Source: Pseudolactococcus chungangensis CAU 28 = DSM 22330 (GTDB taxonomy: Bacteria; Bacillota; Bacilli; Lactobacillales; Streptococcaceae). From it: DNA of 64,000 bases. Shown here one piece after another: positions 33,799 through 43,433 of the stretch. The stretch is taken from the NCBI RefSeq assembly GCF_002441885.1, contig NZ_JXJT01000003.1, positions 62,001 to 126,000 on the forward strand, given 5' to 3'. Below the pieces are notes generated by a model. That model was not told where the DNA came from. It ran no database searches and saw only the letters and a program-made list of their open reading frames with translations. The translations under genes and the position numbers were made by a program. Each line of letters starts with the position of its first letter. Position 1 is the stretch's first letter.

Positions 33799-35763
33799 TC
33801 AATCAATTCTCTCTAAATGAGGTTTACGATATTCACCAATCACGAGTGGCGTCCGCTCGACTAGCACTTCACTGAACTCAAGGCCGAACCATTTAGCTGG
33901 AGTCACGGTTATCTGACGAATAGCAAATTTAGTTTGCATGATAAATCGTGACCAGTTTGATAATTCACCTGCATGGGAGAGCTCTTCATTGAGTAAAATA
34001 AATCTGAAGTCACCGACTTCACGGTTTTCAGAAATTGAGTAAGTCTGTACTTGTTTTTTAATTTCACCCGTTGCCATTAATTCCGCAACAATTTGTCGGA
34101 GATAAATATTAACTTCTTGACTAACTCTAAAACCTAGGTGCAATTTAACAAGCACAACATAATCTGTTCCAAGTGTGTCAATTTCATATTGTTTCGTAAA
34201 AGGTTCATCCGTAACTGACACGTTGACAAACCAATAGACATGAGCACGTTTCGGATTCTTGTCTAAAATAGAATATAGAATAGGTGCATCAATTTCATCT
34301 GCCTCCATATACTTCGTTAAATATACGACATTTGTTTGTAAGATAGGCAGTGAATGGTCATCCCTCAAATGGTCAAGTTGAGATAGATATTTTTTAACAG
34401 GTAAATGTTCAACCAAGCCGTCAGTAATCTGGCTACCCTTATACCAAATATACATTATCATAATAATCGCAAGCGCAATCAGAACCGCAACATATCCACC
34501 ATGTACAAACTTATCCAAGCTTGATAGCAAGAAGACAATTTCAATACCTGCAAAGAAAAGTGGTACGGCGATAGCAAAGAATGCCTTTGCACGTGTCTTG
34601 AGATAATAATGAAGTAAGAAAGTGGTCATCAGCATCGTTACTGTAATCGACAGGCCATATGCAGCCTCCATTTTAGTAGATGACTGGAAAACAATAACAA
34701 CGATAGATGTCGTCACCCACAATAGAAAGTTCACAACTGGTATATATTGTTGACTACGACTCTTACCAGGATAAAGGACGTGCAAGCGTGGCAGAATTTT
34801 CAAGCGCATCGCCTCGCTGACAAGTGTGAAAGAACCCGTGATTAAGGCTTGAGATGCAATAATCGCAGCCAAAGTCGCAAAAAGAACTGCCAAAGGCATC
34901 AAGGGATTCGCAATCATGTGAAAAAATGGATTCATCTCTTTGAATTGACGAATATCAGTTGATAAGAGATAGGCAACTTGACCAAAGTAATTGACAATCA
35001 GACTGATTTTAACATAGGGCCAGCTCAAATGGATATTAGATTTGCCGACATGACCTAAATCACTATACAGAGCTTCAGCACCTGTTGTTGCAAGAAAGAC
35101 ATTCCCTAAAATGAATAAACCTAAATGATTATTAGGGCTAAATAATAGCTTGATACCATAAATTGGATTTAAGGCTCTCAGTACTGACAAATCTTGTAGT
35201 AAGTTAGCAAATCCTGAAACCAAAAGGAAAGTAAACCAGATAAACATTATAGGGCCAAATAATTTACCGACTGTGTCCGTCCCAAAACGCTGAAAACTAA
35301 AGAGAACTAATAGAATAACTAAAGTGATAATCACAATTATATCTTGTGAATAACCAAAAACTTCTGTAAAAATCGGTAGCGTCCGCAAACCTTCTATCGC
35401 ACTGGTTACAGTCACTGCAGGTGTTAAGACACCATCCGCAAGCAATGCCGCACCACCAATAATAGCTGGAATAATTAAAAATTTCCCCATAGGCCGGACA
35501 AGTGCATAAAGTGAAAAAATACCGCCTTCGCCTTTATTATCTGCATTCAGCGCAATTAGGACATATTTTACTGTTGTTAATAAGGTAATCGTCCAAAAAA
35601 TCAAGGACACACTACCAACTAAAAAATCTGCGTTAATTTCGCCATGGTTACCTGCTATCAGCCCCTTCATTACATAAAGCGGACTGGTTCCTATGTCACC
35701 ATAGACAATCCCCATTGCAATCAAGAGGCCAGCTGCTGACCATTTCTTATTTAACTTCTTCAT
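33799..35763 (-). CDS. kup: Low-affinity potassium transporter Kup
   Basis: 654 residues, about twelve helices (to ~440) and a cytoplasmic C-terminal domain. Opens with the Kup signature [18 protein letters not shown]; further [15 protein letters not shown] and [21 protein letters not shown]+/K+ symport; lactococcal Kup proteins are reported to be controlled by c-di-AMP. SD AGGAGG. The leader carries an apparent yybP-ykoY riboswitch and terminator, unusual for a K+ transporter. Confidence 0.95.
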   Translation of the reverse strand: MKKLNKKWSAAGLLIAMGIVYGDIGTSPLYVMKGLIAGNHGEINADFLVGSVSLIFWTITLLTTVKYVLIALNADNKGEGGIFSLYALVRPMGKFLIIPAIIGGAALLADGVLTPAVTVTSAIEGLRTLPIFTEVFGYSQDIIVIITLVILLVLFSFQRFGTDTVGKLFGPIMFIWFTFLLVSGFANLLQDLSVLRALNPIYGIKLLFSPNNHLGLFILGNVFLATTGAEALYSDLGHVGKSNIHLSWPYVKISLIVNYFGQVAYLLSTDIRQFKEMNPFFHMIANPLMPLAVLFATLAAIIASQALITGSFTLVSEAMRLKILPRLHVLYPGKSRSQQYIPVVNFLLWVTTSIVVIVFQSSTKMEAAYGLSITVTMLMTTFLLHYYLKTRAKAFFAIAVPLFFAGIEIVFLLSSLDKFVHGGYVAVLIALAIIMIMYIWYKGSQITDGLVEHLPVKKYLSQLDHLRDDHSLPILQTNVVYLTKYMEADEIDAPILYSILDKNPKRAHVYWFVNVSVTDEPFTKQYEIDTLGTDYVVLVKLHLGFRVSQEVNIYLRQIVAELMATGEIKKQVQTYSISENREVGDFRFILLNEELSHAGELSNWSRFIMQTKFAIRQITVTPAKWFGLEFSEVLVERTPLVIGEYRKPHLERID

Positions 35764-35796
35764 TCTAAAATACCCCTCCTGGGAATTTTTACGCGC

Positions 35797-35863
35797 AAAA
35801 AAAACCTAAATGTCCCAATCATTTCCGTTGAAATATAGAACACCTAAGTCTTGCCATTTAAGG
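35797..35863 (-). terminator. Riboswitch-controlled terminator before kup
   Basis: On the minus strand CCTTAAATG (35855-35863) can pair with CATTTAGG (35805-35812) before a run of eight T. The left arm belongs to the aptamer, so ligand binding and terminator formation would exclude each other. Confidence 0.55.
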
Positions 35864-35958
35864 ATAAACCAGTGGTAAGTGATAGTCAATAAGTTTAAAC
35901 ATCTCACCACAGACATGTTGATTTATCCAGTCGTACACGACCTGCTACTCCCTTAAGT
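35842..35958 (-). ncRNA. yybP-ykoY-type (Mn2+) riboswitch upstream of kup
   Basis: Conserved blocks in order on the minus strand: GGGAGTAGC in the first loop, a small hairpin (GTCG-TGTA-CGAC), ATCAACAT of the docking loop, a long stem closed by GGATAAA/TTTATCC, and GGCAAGAC. P1 pairs ACTTAAG with CTTAGGT. Known members bind Mn2+ and switch on Mn2+ exporters. The sequence on the 3' side of the docking loop differs from the L. lactis yoaB aptamer as I recall it. Confidence 0.75.
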
Positions 35959-35968
35959 CAATAGAGTT

Positions 35969-35997
35969 ATTTTAACAGTATAGTGTGTCAGTGTCAA
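35969..35997 (-). promoter_or_regulatory. kup promoter
   Basis: TTGACA (35992-35997), 17-nt spacer, TGT-TAAAAT (35969-35974); the start falls just before the aptamer. Confidence 0.8.
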
Positions 35998-36037
35998 GAG
36001 CAAACCACTAACCAAATTGAATTATTTTTACACGAAT

Positions 36038-37330
36038 TTACAAACCAATCCGCTCAAAGACTTCTTCCACTCGACTAGCATAATAAGTTGGATCAAATAA
36101 CTCATCAATTTCTGCCTTAGTCAAGATTGACATGACTTGTTCGTCAGACAAAAGTTGCGGTTTAAAATCTACTTGATTATCCCATGAATAAGCAGTTTTT
36201 GGCTGAACCAAATCATACGCCGTTTCACGTGTCATTCCTTTTTCAATAAGTTTCAACATCACACGTTGACTGTAAATCAAACCAAATGTACTATTCATAT
36301 TACGAATCATATTTTCGGGAAAAACAGTCAAATTTTTAACAATATTGCCAAAACGGTTTAACATATAATTCATCAAGATTGTTGTGTCTGGTGTAATAAT
36401 TCGTTCAGCTGAACTATGTGAAATATCACGTTCATGCCATAAGGCAATATTTTCATAAGCAGTCACCGCATGCCCACGAATCACGCGCGCAAGACCGGTC
36501 ATGTTTTCAGAACCGATTGGATTACGTTTATGTGGCATAGCTGAGCTACCTTTTTGACCTTTGGCAAAGAATTCTTCTACTTCACGTTGCTCAGATTTTT
36601 GCAAACCACGAATTTCAGTCGCCATACGCTCAATAGACGATGCGATAATTGCTAAAGTACTAAAATACTCTGCGTGCAAATCACGTGGTAAAACTTGTGT
36701 CGAAATTTCTTGGGCTGTAATACCAAGTTTGTCACAGACATAACGTTCAACGAATGGCGGAATATTGGCAAAATTACCAACAGCACCTGAAATTTTACCT
36801 GCTTCAACACCACGTGCAGCATGCTCAAAACGCTCAATATTACGTTTCATCTCAGAGTACCAAGTTGCCAATTTCAACCCAAAAGTCGTTGGCTCCGCAT
36901 GAACACCATGCGTCCGACCCATCATAATCGTCAATTTATGCTCGCGCGCTTTGTCCGCAACGATTGCTGTAAAACGTTCAAGGTCTGCACGCAAAACATC
37001 ATTAGCTTGTTTAAAAAGATAGCCATAAGCCGTATCTACAACGTCAGTCGATGTCAAGCCATAATGCACCCACTTACGTTCTTCACCTAAACTTTCAGAT
37101 ACAGCACGTGTGAATGCCACCACATCATGACGTGTTTCTTGTTCAATTTCAAGAATCCGATCCACATCAAATGTTGCCTTTTCACGAATCTTTGCGACAT
37201 CTTCTTTTGGAATTTCACCAAGTTCTGCCCAAGCCTCATCAGCTAAAATCTCAACTTCAAGCCAAGCTTGATATTTATTTTCTTCAGTCCAAATGGCTGA
37301 CATTTCTGGGCGGGAATAACGTTCTAACAT
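36038..37330 (-). CDS. purB: Adenylosuccinate lyase
   Basis: 430 residues from the ATG at 37330 ([14 protein letters not shown]), which has AAGGAA upstream; an extension to 37360 is less likely. It cleaves SAICAR and adenylosuccinate, releasing fumarate. Motifs: [23 protein letters not shown], and the flexible signature loop [11 protein letters not shown]. It follows purK after a 211-nt gap. Confidence 0.97.
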   Translation of the reverse strand: MLERYSRPEMSAIWTEENKYQAWLEVEILADEAWAELGEIPKEDVAKIREKATFDVDRILEIEQETRHDVVAFTRAVSESLGEERKWVHYGLTSTDVVDTAYGYLFKQANDVLRADLERFTAIVADKAREHKLTIMMGRTHGVHAEPTTFGLKLATWYSEMKRNIERFEHAARGVEAGKISGAVGNFANIPPFVERYVCDKLGITAQEISTQVLPRDLHAEYFSTLAIIASSIERMATEIRGLQKSEQREVEEFFAKGQKGSSAMPHKRNPIGSENMTGLARVIRGHAVTAYENIALWHERDISHSSAERIITPDTTILMNYMLNRFGNIVKNLTVFPENMIRNMNSTFGLIYSQRVMLKLIEKGMTRETAYDLVQPKTAYSWDNQVDFKPQLLSDEQVMSILTKAEIDELFDPTYYASRVEEVFERIGL

Positions 37331-37394
37331 CTTTTTATGTTCCTTTTCTATTGTGGACATCTCTAAAAACTCAGATTTGCCTCTTTTGGCTAAA

Positions 37395-37512
37395 TTTACC
37401 TATTGCGTCTTTATTGCTCCGTACCTTGCAGTAGCAATGGGCTTTATATGGCGAGTAATCGCAGCTACAAGATTTGTCACAATACCTATCGCTAGGAGAA
37501 TTTAGCACAAAA
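37395..37512 (-). other. Unexplained open stretch between purK and purB
   Basis: The minus strand holds about 33 protein-like codons (LLAIGIVTNLVAAITRHIKP then IATARYGAIKTQ, stop) with no start or SD. It may be the end of a decayed membrane-protein gene. No PurBox is seen in this gap. Confidence 0.25.
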
Positions 37513-37541
37513 GCCATCAAAAACAATTTTTAGAGTCACCC

Positions 37542-38609
37542 TTATAAACTAATCGCGCAGTCATCCGTCAAAACAGTCACATGACCCATTTTGCGATTTT
37601 CCTTTGCTTCAATTTTACCATACAAATGCAAATGTGCGCTCGGATTTTCTGTCGCAAAATGTTGTGCAGTAGATAAATCTTGGCCTAAAACTTGCAGCAT
37701 GACAGCAGGTGATAACAATGCTACCTTTGGTAATGGTTCACCCAAGATACCACGAATATGTAAATCAAACTGCGAAAAATCACACGCTTCAATTGTCGCA
37801 TGACCTGAATTATGCGGCCGCGGTGCAATTTCATTAACCAAAATATCATGGTTAGTCACAAACATTTCAACACATAAAGTCCCCGACAATTTCAAAGTCT
37901 GAGCAATTTTCAGTGCCATACTTCTCGCTTCTTCTGCCAAATACTTTGAAATTCTTGCAGGCATAATTGTTTTATCTAAAATATTGTTCTGATGCAAATT
38001 TTCGCAAACTGGAAAAACAGAAAACTCAGTGCCATTACCAGAAATAATAACAGAAATTTCCTTTAAAAAGCTAACAAATTCTTCACTTACACAAGGTTGA
38101 AGATCCGCAAGTTCACGCGCTTCTTCCCAATCCACAATATTTTTAACAACAACTTGACCATGACCATCGTAACCACCAGTTGCCGTTTTGACAACGTGTT
38201 TTTTAGATAAATCTAAATCATTCAAGTCTTCTAACGTATTAATGACTGTATAATGTGCTACTTTCACACCTGCTTTTGTCAAAAACTCTTTTTCAAAAAT
38301 ACGATTTTGAGAAATGCGTAATAAATCTAAACCTTGAGGTATTTTGTCTTCGTAAGGTGCTAATGCATCTGCCGATACATTCTCAAACTCATAGGTCAGA
38401 ACATCAGAACGTGCGGCTAATTTTGCAATGGCAACCTGATCATCATACTTAGCTACAATTTGTTCAGCCACCTGAGAGGCCGGACAAGTCGGATCTGGAT
38501 CAAGAGTAATGACTTTATGTCCCATATAAATCGCAGATATAGCCATCATTTGTCCGAGTTGACCGCCACCGATAATTCCTATCGTTTTCTCTTTAGTCAA
38601 GTTCGTCAC
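37542..38609 (-). CDS. purK: N5-carboxyaminoimidazole ribonucleotide synthase
   Basis: 355 residues, ATP-grasp. It converts AIR, ATP and bicarbonate to N5-CAIR. Visible: [35 protein letters not shown] (ATP-grasp lid), [17 protein letters not shown]. It overlaps the end of purE by 17 nt. Confidence 0.97.
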   Translation of the reverse strand: MTNLTKEKTIGIIGGGQLGQMMAISAIYMGHKVITLDPDPTCPASQVAEQIVAKYDDQVAIAKLAARSDVLTYEFENVSADALAPYEDKIPQGLDLLRISQNRIFEKEFLTKAGVKVAHYTVINTLEDLNDLDLSKKHVVKTATGGYDGHGQVVVKNIVDWEEARELADLQPCVSEEFVSFLKEISVIISGNGTEFSVFPVCENLHQNNILDKTIMPARISKYLAEEARSMALKIAQTLKLSGTLCVEMFVTNHDILVNEIAPRPHNSGHATIEACDFSQFDLHIRGILGEPLPKVALLSPAVMLQVLGQDLSTAQHFATENPSAHLHLYGKIEAKENRKMGHVTVLTDDCAISL

Positions 38610-39087
38610 TACTTTCTATCACAGCTTGTTTTTGATCTTCTCGGAATTTAGCCAAGCGAGCAGCTAAATCCTCGTCAGAAATTGACAAAGTCTGCAAGGC
38701 ATATAAGCCTGCATTCTGTGCACCGGACTCACCAATTGACATCGTCGCAACAGGTACACCACCTGGCATTTGAGCGATGGACAAAAGTGAATCTAATCCA
38801 TTCAAAGCACGCGATTTAACAGGTACACCGATAACGGGCAATGTTGTTTTAGCTGCCACCATACCTGGTAAATGTGCTGCACCGCCAGCACCTGCAATAA
38901 TAATTTGGATGCCACGATCACGTGCAGTTTCCGCAAACTCAAACATCAAATCTGGTGTTCTATGGGCAGATACAACTTTCTTTTCATATGTCACACCAAA
39001 TAAATCAAGAACATCTGCTGCTTTTTTCATGGTAGCCCAGTCGGACTTACTTCCCATAATGATTGCGATTTTAGATTGTTTAAACAT
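38593..39087 (-). CDS. purE: N5-CAIR mutase, catalytic subunit
   Basis: 164 residues from the ATG at 39087 ([17 protein letters not shown]), with GGAG 9 nt upstream. It isomerises N5-CAIR to CAIR; motifs [20 protein letters not shown] and [11 protein letters not shown]. Overlaps purD by 8 nt and purK by 17 nt. Confidence 0.97.
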   Translation of the reverse strand: MFKQSKIAIIMGSKSDWATMKKAADVLDLFGVTYEKKVVSAHRTPDLMFEFAETARDRGIQIIIAGAGGAAHLPGMVAAKTTLPVIGVPVKSRALNGLDSLLSIAQMPGGVPVATMSIGESGAQNAGLYALQTLSISDEDLAARLAKFREDQKQAVIESSDELD

Positions 39088-40333
39088 TTGCTTTATCTCC
39101 AATATCGTTTCTATAAAAGAGTCCTGTTGTGTCTTGTTCTTTTAATTGTTTGTATAGGATAGCTTGTGCATCAGCTACTGTATCAGCTGATGTCTCTAAA
39201 AGATATACACGACCGCCATTCGTCACAAGTTGTCCCCTAGCATCAGCAGTCACACCTGCATAATAAGTCGTGATATCTCCCGTTGTTTTCTCAGGAATTT
39301 TAACGCCTTTGCTATAATCACCTGGATAGCCTTCTGAGGCAACGACGACACCTAAAGTGACACCGCTATTGAGCCAAGTGAATTCTGGGGTTTTATCTGC
39401 AAGTAAATCGCGCATATTAATCGCAAAGTCTGAGATTAGACGTGGTAAAATGACTTGTGTCTCAGGGTCGCCAAAGCGTGCATTAAATTCAATGACTTTA
39501 GGACCGTCTGCTGTCAAAATGAGACCTGCGTACAAAATACCTGTGTAAGGACGTCCCTCGTTGATCATACCGTTGACAACGGGCTTGATAATCGTCTCAA
39601 CAGCCGTGTCAACAACCGACTGTGGTAAGTGAGGTACTGGCGAATAAGCACCCATTCCACCTGTATTTGGGCCTTTATCTTGGTCATAAGCACGTTTGTG
39701 GTCTTGCGCTGTCGGCATCATATAGAATTTATCATGCTTGACGAAAGCAAAGAGTGAAAATTCTTCACCGTCAAGAAATTCTTCGACAATGACACGTGAC
39801 TTACCAAATTTATTATTTTCTAGAACATCACGTGTGAAATCCAAAGCTTGAGCAACTGTTTCAGCAACGACTACACCTTTACCGAGTGCTAGGCCATCTG
39901 CCTTAATAACAATAGGCGCTCCTTTTGATTCAATATAAGTAGCTGCTTGACTGAAATCACTAAAAGTCTTGTGGTCAGCGGTTGGCACACCATATTGATT
40001 CATGATTTGTTTTGCAAAATCTTTTGACCATTCTAGTTCCGCTGCACGTTTGGTAGGACCAAATACAGATAAACCTGCTGTTTCAAAATCATCAACAATT
40101 CCGGCCGCCAAAGCATCATCTGGTCCGACAAAAGTAAAGGTAATATCGTTTGACTTAACAAAATCAATCAATTCAGCATGTTGGTCAATGTTGATCGCAA
40201 TTGTTTCAATCCCATCTAAAACCATACCGGCATTGCCTGGTGCAGCGTAAACAGCTGTCACTTCAGGACTATCTAGTAATTTTTTAGCAATCGCATGCTC
40301 ACGCCCACCTGAGCCAATGACAAGTAATTTCAA
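39080..40333 (-). CDS. purD: Phosphoribosylamine-glycine ligase, TTG start
   Basis: 417 residues starting at a TTG (40333) so that the protein begins [18 protein letters not shown] like its family; GAGGA lies 8 nt upstream. ATP-grasp enzyme making GAR; motifs [38 protein letters not shown]. First gene of purD-purE-purK(-purB), behind a PurBox promoter. Confidence 0.96.
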   Translation of the reverse strand: MKLLVIGSGGREHAIAKKLLDSPEVTAVYAAPGNAGMVLDGIETIAINIDQHAELIDFVKSNDITFTFVGPDDALAAGIVDDFETAGLSVFGPTKRAAELEWSKDFAKQIMNQYGVPTADHKTFSDFSQAATYIESKGAPIVIKADGLALGKGVVVAETVAQALDFTRDVLENNKFGKSRVIVEEFLDGEEFSLFAFVKHDKFYMMPTAQDHKRAYDQDKGPNTGGMGAYSPVPHLPQSVVDTAVETIIKPVVNGMINEGRPYTGILYAGLILTADGPKVIEFNARFGDPETQVILPRLISDFAINMRDLLADKTPEFTWLNSGVTLGVVVASEGYPGDYSKGVKIPEKTTGDITTYYAGVTADARGQLVTNGGRVYLLETSADTVADAQAILYKQLKEQDTTGLFYRNDIGDKANV

Positions 40334-40376
40334 GATTGTTTTCCTCTTTATGCTCTCTTTTACATTATTTTGTTTC

Positions 40377-40453
40377 ATTCTATCATGATTATGAGTAAAA
40401 TCAGGTAAAATACCAGACAAAAAACCAAAAACCAGCTTAAAACGTTCGGTTTT
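40377..40453 (-). promoter_or_regulatory. purD promoter and PurBox
   Basis: On the minus strand AAAACCGAACGTT (40441-40453) matches 12 of 13 positions of the lactococcal PurBox AWWWCCGAACWWT. A TAGAAT -10 (40377-40382) gives a start near 40370, putting the box at about -77, where L. lactis PurR activates. Confidence 0.7.
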
Positions 40454-40455
40454 TT
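40420..40455 (-). terminator. Possible terminator of dprA containing the PurBox
   Basis: On the minus strand AAAAACC and GGTTTTT pair around a 14-nt loop that contains most of the PurBox, followed by GGTTTTTTG. Confidence 0.5.
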
Positions 40456-40467
40456 ATCATATGCATC

Positions 40468-41319
40468 TCACCTATCATACTCCATCAAAATATCACGACC
40501 GTGGTAAACAAGTTTAGCACCCTCCTGAATTAGAAAATGACAACCATCAGATAAATTATCAGTAATATTACCAGGAATAGCAAAAACATCTCTGCCCTCT
40601 TCCATGGCGCGCTCGCAGGTAATCAAACTTCCTGAACGCGATTTTGCCTCAGTCACCAATACCCCCCGAGATAAGCCAGCAATAATTCGATTACGCTCTG
40701 GAAAATGATATTTCAAAGGCTTTTGACCTGGGCCATATTCCGTCAGTAGTAATTGATTTGTCGCAATATAGTTTTGTAGCTGAGCGTTTTCTCTGGGGTA
40801 GTTAACATCAAGACCTGTGCCAATCACAGCAATTGTCTTCCCCCCATTTTTAAGAGCTGCAATGTGACTGGCAGTGTCAATGCCACGTGCTAACCCACTA
40901 ACAACGACAAAATGATTTTGCAATTCCCCAATAATTTTTTTAACACTTGCAACACCTTGTAGACTACAATCTCGACTGCCTACAAAACCTAATTTTGCTT
41001 GATGGAGTAGGCTTAAATCACCTTGATAGAACAATAAAACGGGAGGATTATATATCTCACGTAACTGTTCGGGATAAACAACATCCTGAATCGAAAATGA
41101 TGGAAATTTCAGAAATTCTTGTCGTAGTGTTTTTAAATCAAGTGATCGAAATCTTTCCCAAAAAAGTGCAGGATGTTTCATATTTGATTGACGAACAAAG
41201 GCAGGTAAGCAGACCAAAGGTTTTTTTTCCTGACAGTCTGCAGTTAGTGTTAAAAACTGATAAATCAATAGATTTGACATACCAGCTTTTTTTAAACGAT
41301 AGATATCGAAATTGGTCAT
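40468..41319 (-). CDS. dprA: DNA processing protein DprA
   Basis: 283 residues. The Rossmann-like DprA core is complete: GFVGSRDCSLQG, VVSGLARGIDTASHIAAL, AVIGTGLDVNYPREN, FPERNRIIAGLSRGVLVTEA. It loads RecA onto incoming single-stranded DNA during transformation. SD GAAAGGA. A competence-box-like sequence lies 22 nt upstream. Confidence 0.95.
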   Translation of the reverse strand: MTNFDIYRLKKAGMSNLLIYQFLTLTADCQEKKPLVCLPAFVRQSNMKHPALFWERFRSLDLKTLRQEFLKFPSFSIQDVVYPEQLREIYNPPVLLFYQGDLSLLHQAKLGFVGSRDCSLQGVASVKKIIGELQNHFVVVSGLARGIDTASHIAALKNGGKTIAVIGTGLDVNYPRENAQLQNYIATNQLLLTEYGPGQKPLKYHFPERNRIIAGLSRGVLVTEAKSRSGSLITCERAMEEGRDVFAIPGNITDNLSDGCHFLIQEGAKLVYHGRDILMEYDR

Positions 41320-41340
41320 AAAATAATCCTTTCAATACCC

Positions 41341-41350
41341 TATACGAAAA
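41341..41350 (-). promoter_or_regulatory. Possible ComX/SigX box of dprA
   Basis: On the minus strand TTTTCGTATA, one mismatch from the Streptococcaceae late-competence core (TTCGAATA). It begins within the T tract of the nupC terminator. Confidence 0.4.
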
Positions 41351-41376
41351 AAAGCTGCGATTGCTCGCAACTTTTA
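41346..41376 (-). terminator. Terminator of nupABC
   Basis: On the minus strand AAAGTTGCGA-GCAA-TCGCAGCTTT plus seven T. Confidence 0.85.
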
Positions 41377-41398
41377 TATCGTCTATACTGTCATCAAA

Positions 41399-42355
41399 TC
41401 ATTTCGATTTAATGTAATTGATACCATTGGCCTTAGGCCCTGTTGATTTGCCAAAGAAAATAGCTAAGACTAGAATCGTCAGAACATAAGGGGCAATTTG
41501 CAAGTAAACACTTGGAATACTTGAAATCACTGGAATTTGTGTGCCGACAACTGATAAACTCTGTGATAGTCCAAAAAACAAACTTGCAAGCATAGCACCA
41601 ATTGGATTCCATTTACCAAAAATCATGGCAGCCATGGCAATAAAACCTTGGCCTGCAATGGTAGACCCACTAAAGTTAACTGAGATTTGTTGAGCAAAAA
41701 CTGCCCCACCGATGCCGCCTAAGACACCTGAAATCATAACACCAGAGTAACGCATCAAATAGACGTTAATACCGAGCGTATCAGCTGCTTGTGGATGTTC
41801 ACCGACTGAGCGTAGGCGCAAGCCAAAACGTGTCTTAAATAAGATAAACCAAGCAATAAATGACACAAGGATAGCAACATAACCAATCAAAGAAGTTTGT
41901 TTAAAGAATATTTTACCAATAACTGGAATTTTGTTTAAAAGCGGAAAATCCCAGTAACCAAAGCTCTGTTGGATATTATCTGTTTGACCTTTACCATAAA
42001 AGACTTTAACCAGAAAAACAGCAAGCGCTGGTGCCATGAGGTTAATCACTGTCCCTGAAATAATATGGTCTGCCCGAAAATTAATCGTTGCGACTGCATG
42101 GAGTAAGGAGAAAATCAACCCAATCACACCAGCAAAAAGTAACGCAATCCAAGGTGTTGCTTTACCAAAGGTACCCGCAAAAGTCAAATTAAAGACGACA
42201 GATGAGAAGGCACCCATAATCATAATACCCTCAAGACCGACGTTGACAATCCCACTACGCTCTGAAAATGTACCACCTAGACTTGTAAAAATCAAAGGTG
42301 TCGCATAGATGAGCATAGAAGAGATTAAAATTTGAAAAATCGTTGTGATTGTCAT
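41399..42355 (-). CDS. nupC: Nucleoside ABC transporter permease NupC
   Basis: 318 residues, about nine helices, branched-chain-permease fold with GGTFSERSGIVNVGLEGIMI and LRLRSVGEHPQAADTLGI. Forms the channel with NupB. The start overlaps the nupB stop. In L. lactis the BmpA/NupABC system takes up all nucleosides (literature knowledge). Confidence 0.93.
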   Translation of the reverse strand: MTITTIFQILISSMLIYATPLIFTSLGGTFSERSGIVNVGLEGIMIMGAFSSVVFNLTFAGTFGKATPWIALLFAGVIGLIFSLLHAVATINFRADHIISGTVINLMAPALAVFLVKVFYGKGQTDNIQQSFGYWDFPLLNKIPVIGKIFFKQTSLIGYVAILVSFIAWFILFKTRFGLRLRSVGEHPQAADTLGINVYLMRYSGVMISGVLGGIGGAVFAQQISVNFSGSTIAGQGFIAMAAMIFGKWNPIGAMLASLFFGLSQSLSVVGTQIPVISSIPSVYLQIAPYVLTILVLAIFFGKSTGPKANGINYIKSK

Positions 42356-43431
42356 CAGTTCTCACCCTCTTTCTTAGCTACTTTTTTAGGTAATTGCGGT
42401 AAAATTTTCTCGATAACAAACTTAATACCCACAAAGAAGATAATACTTGCAATCACAACATTGACAATTTCTGCTGGAATACCGGTAACATTCATGCCTG
42501 GTGCACCAACTTTCAAAATTGAGAATAAGAAAGCTGCTAATAAAATACCGATAGGAGAATTTTCACCTAACAAAGCGACTGCCATGCCATCAAACCCGAT
42601 AGATAGACTTGAATATTGGACAAAGAAGTTTTGGAAAGTTCCTAATCCCTCAACGACACCACCTAAACCAGCTAAACCACCTGCCATTAACATCGAAATG
42701 ATGATTGTTCGTTTAGATGAAATACCAGAAGATTCAGAGGCATTGGGATTTAAACCAACTGCCCTAATTTCAAAACCAAGGGTAGTCCGTTTAAAAATAA
42801 TGGCAACAATAATAATCGCAATAATGGCAATAAAGATACCGATATTAAGTCGAGAATTATTGGTAATCGATGTTAAAAATGAATTTCTAAATGTCGCATT
42901 GGCACCTACTTGAATTGTTGAATCTTTAGATGCCATCAATTTTTGATTAAAACCATAATGTACGAGGTAAGTTGATACCAGCAAAATGATGTAGTTCATC
43001 ATAATCGTGACAATAACTTCACTCGTGCCCCAAAATGCTTTGAGAATCCCAGGAATAGCTGCCATAATTGCACCCCAAGCAGCGCCAATGATAATGACAA
43101 GCGGAATCATAAAAACACGTGGCATATCTGGAAAGCTTAGTGCAAACCAGACAGAAGAAATCCAACCTGCTAGGGCTTGACCAGACATTCCAATATTAAT
43201 CATCCCTGCTCTCATCGCAACAGCAAAAGATAAACCTGTCAAAATCAGTGGTCCCATACTTCGGAAAATTTCGCCGATTGATTTACTATTGCCGAAAGCC
43301 TGACTGAGCAAGTCTTCATATCCCCAGATTGGGTTGTAGCCGAAAATCAGCATGATAATGGCGCCAAGCAAGAAACCAGCAACGACTGCTATAATCGGTA
43401 CCATGCCTTTTCTAATTGATAAATTTTTCAT
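42355..43431 (-). CDS. nupB: Nucleoside ABC transporter permease NupB
   Basis: 358 residues, about ten helices; AMRAGMINIGMSGQALAGW and FEIRAVGLNPNASESSGI mark the family. Two nt separate it from nupA, and it overlaps nupC by 1 nt. Confidence 0.93.
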   Translation of the reverse strand: MKNLSIRKGMVPIIAVVAGFLLGAIIMLIFGYNPIWGYEDLLSQAFGNSKSIGEIFRSMGPLILTGLSFAVAMRAGMINIGMSGQALAGWISSVWFALSFPDMPRVFMIPLVIIIGAAWGAIMAAIPGILKAFWGTSEVIVTIMMNYIILLVSTYLVHYGFNQKLMASKDSTIQVGANATFRNSFLTSITNNSRLNIGIFIAIIAIIIVAIIFKRTTLGFEIRAVGLNPNASESSGISSKRTIIISMLMAGGLAGLGGVVEGLGTFQNFFVQYSSLSIGFDGMAVALLGENSPIGILLAAFLFSILKVGAPGMNVTGIPAEIVNVVIASIIFFVGIKFVIEKILPQLPKKVAKKEGEN

Positions 43432-43433
43432 GT

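Noticed and set aside
37331-37541. PurBox-controlled promoter directly before purB
   Set aside because: No CCGAAC core is present in the gap.
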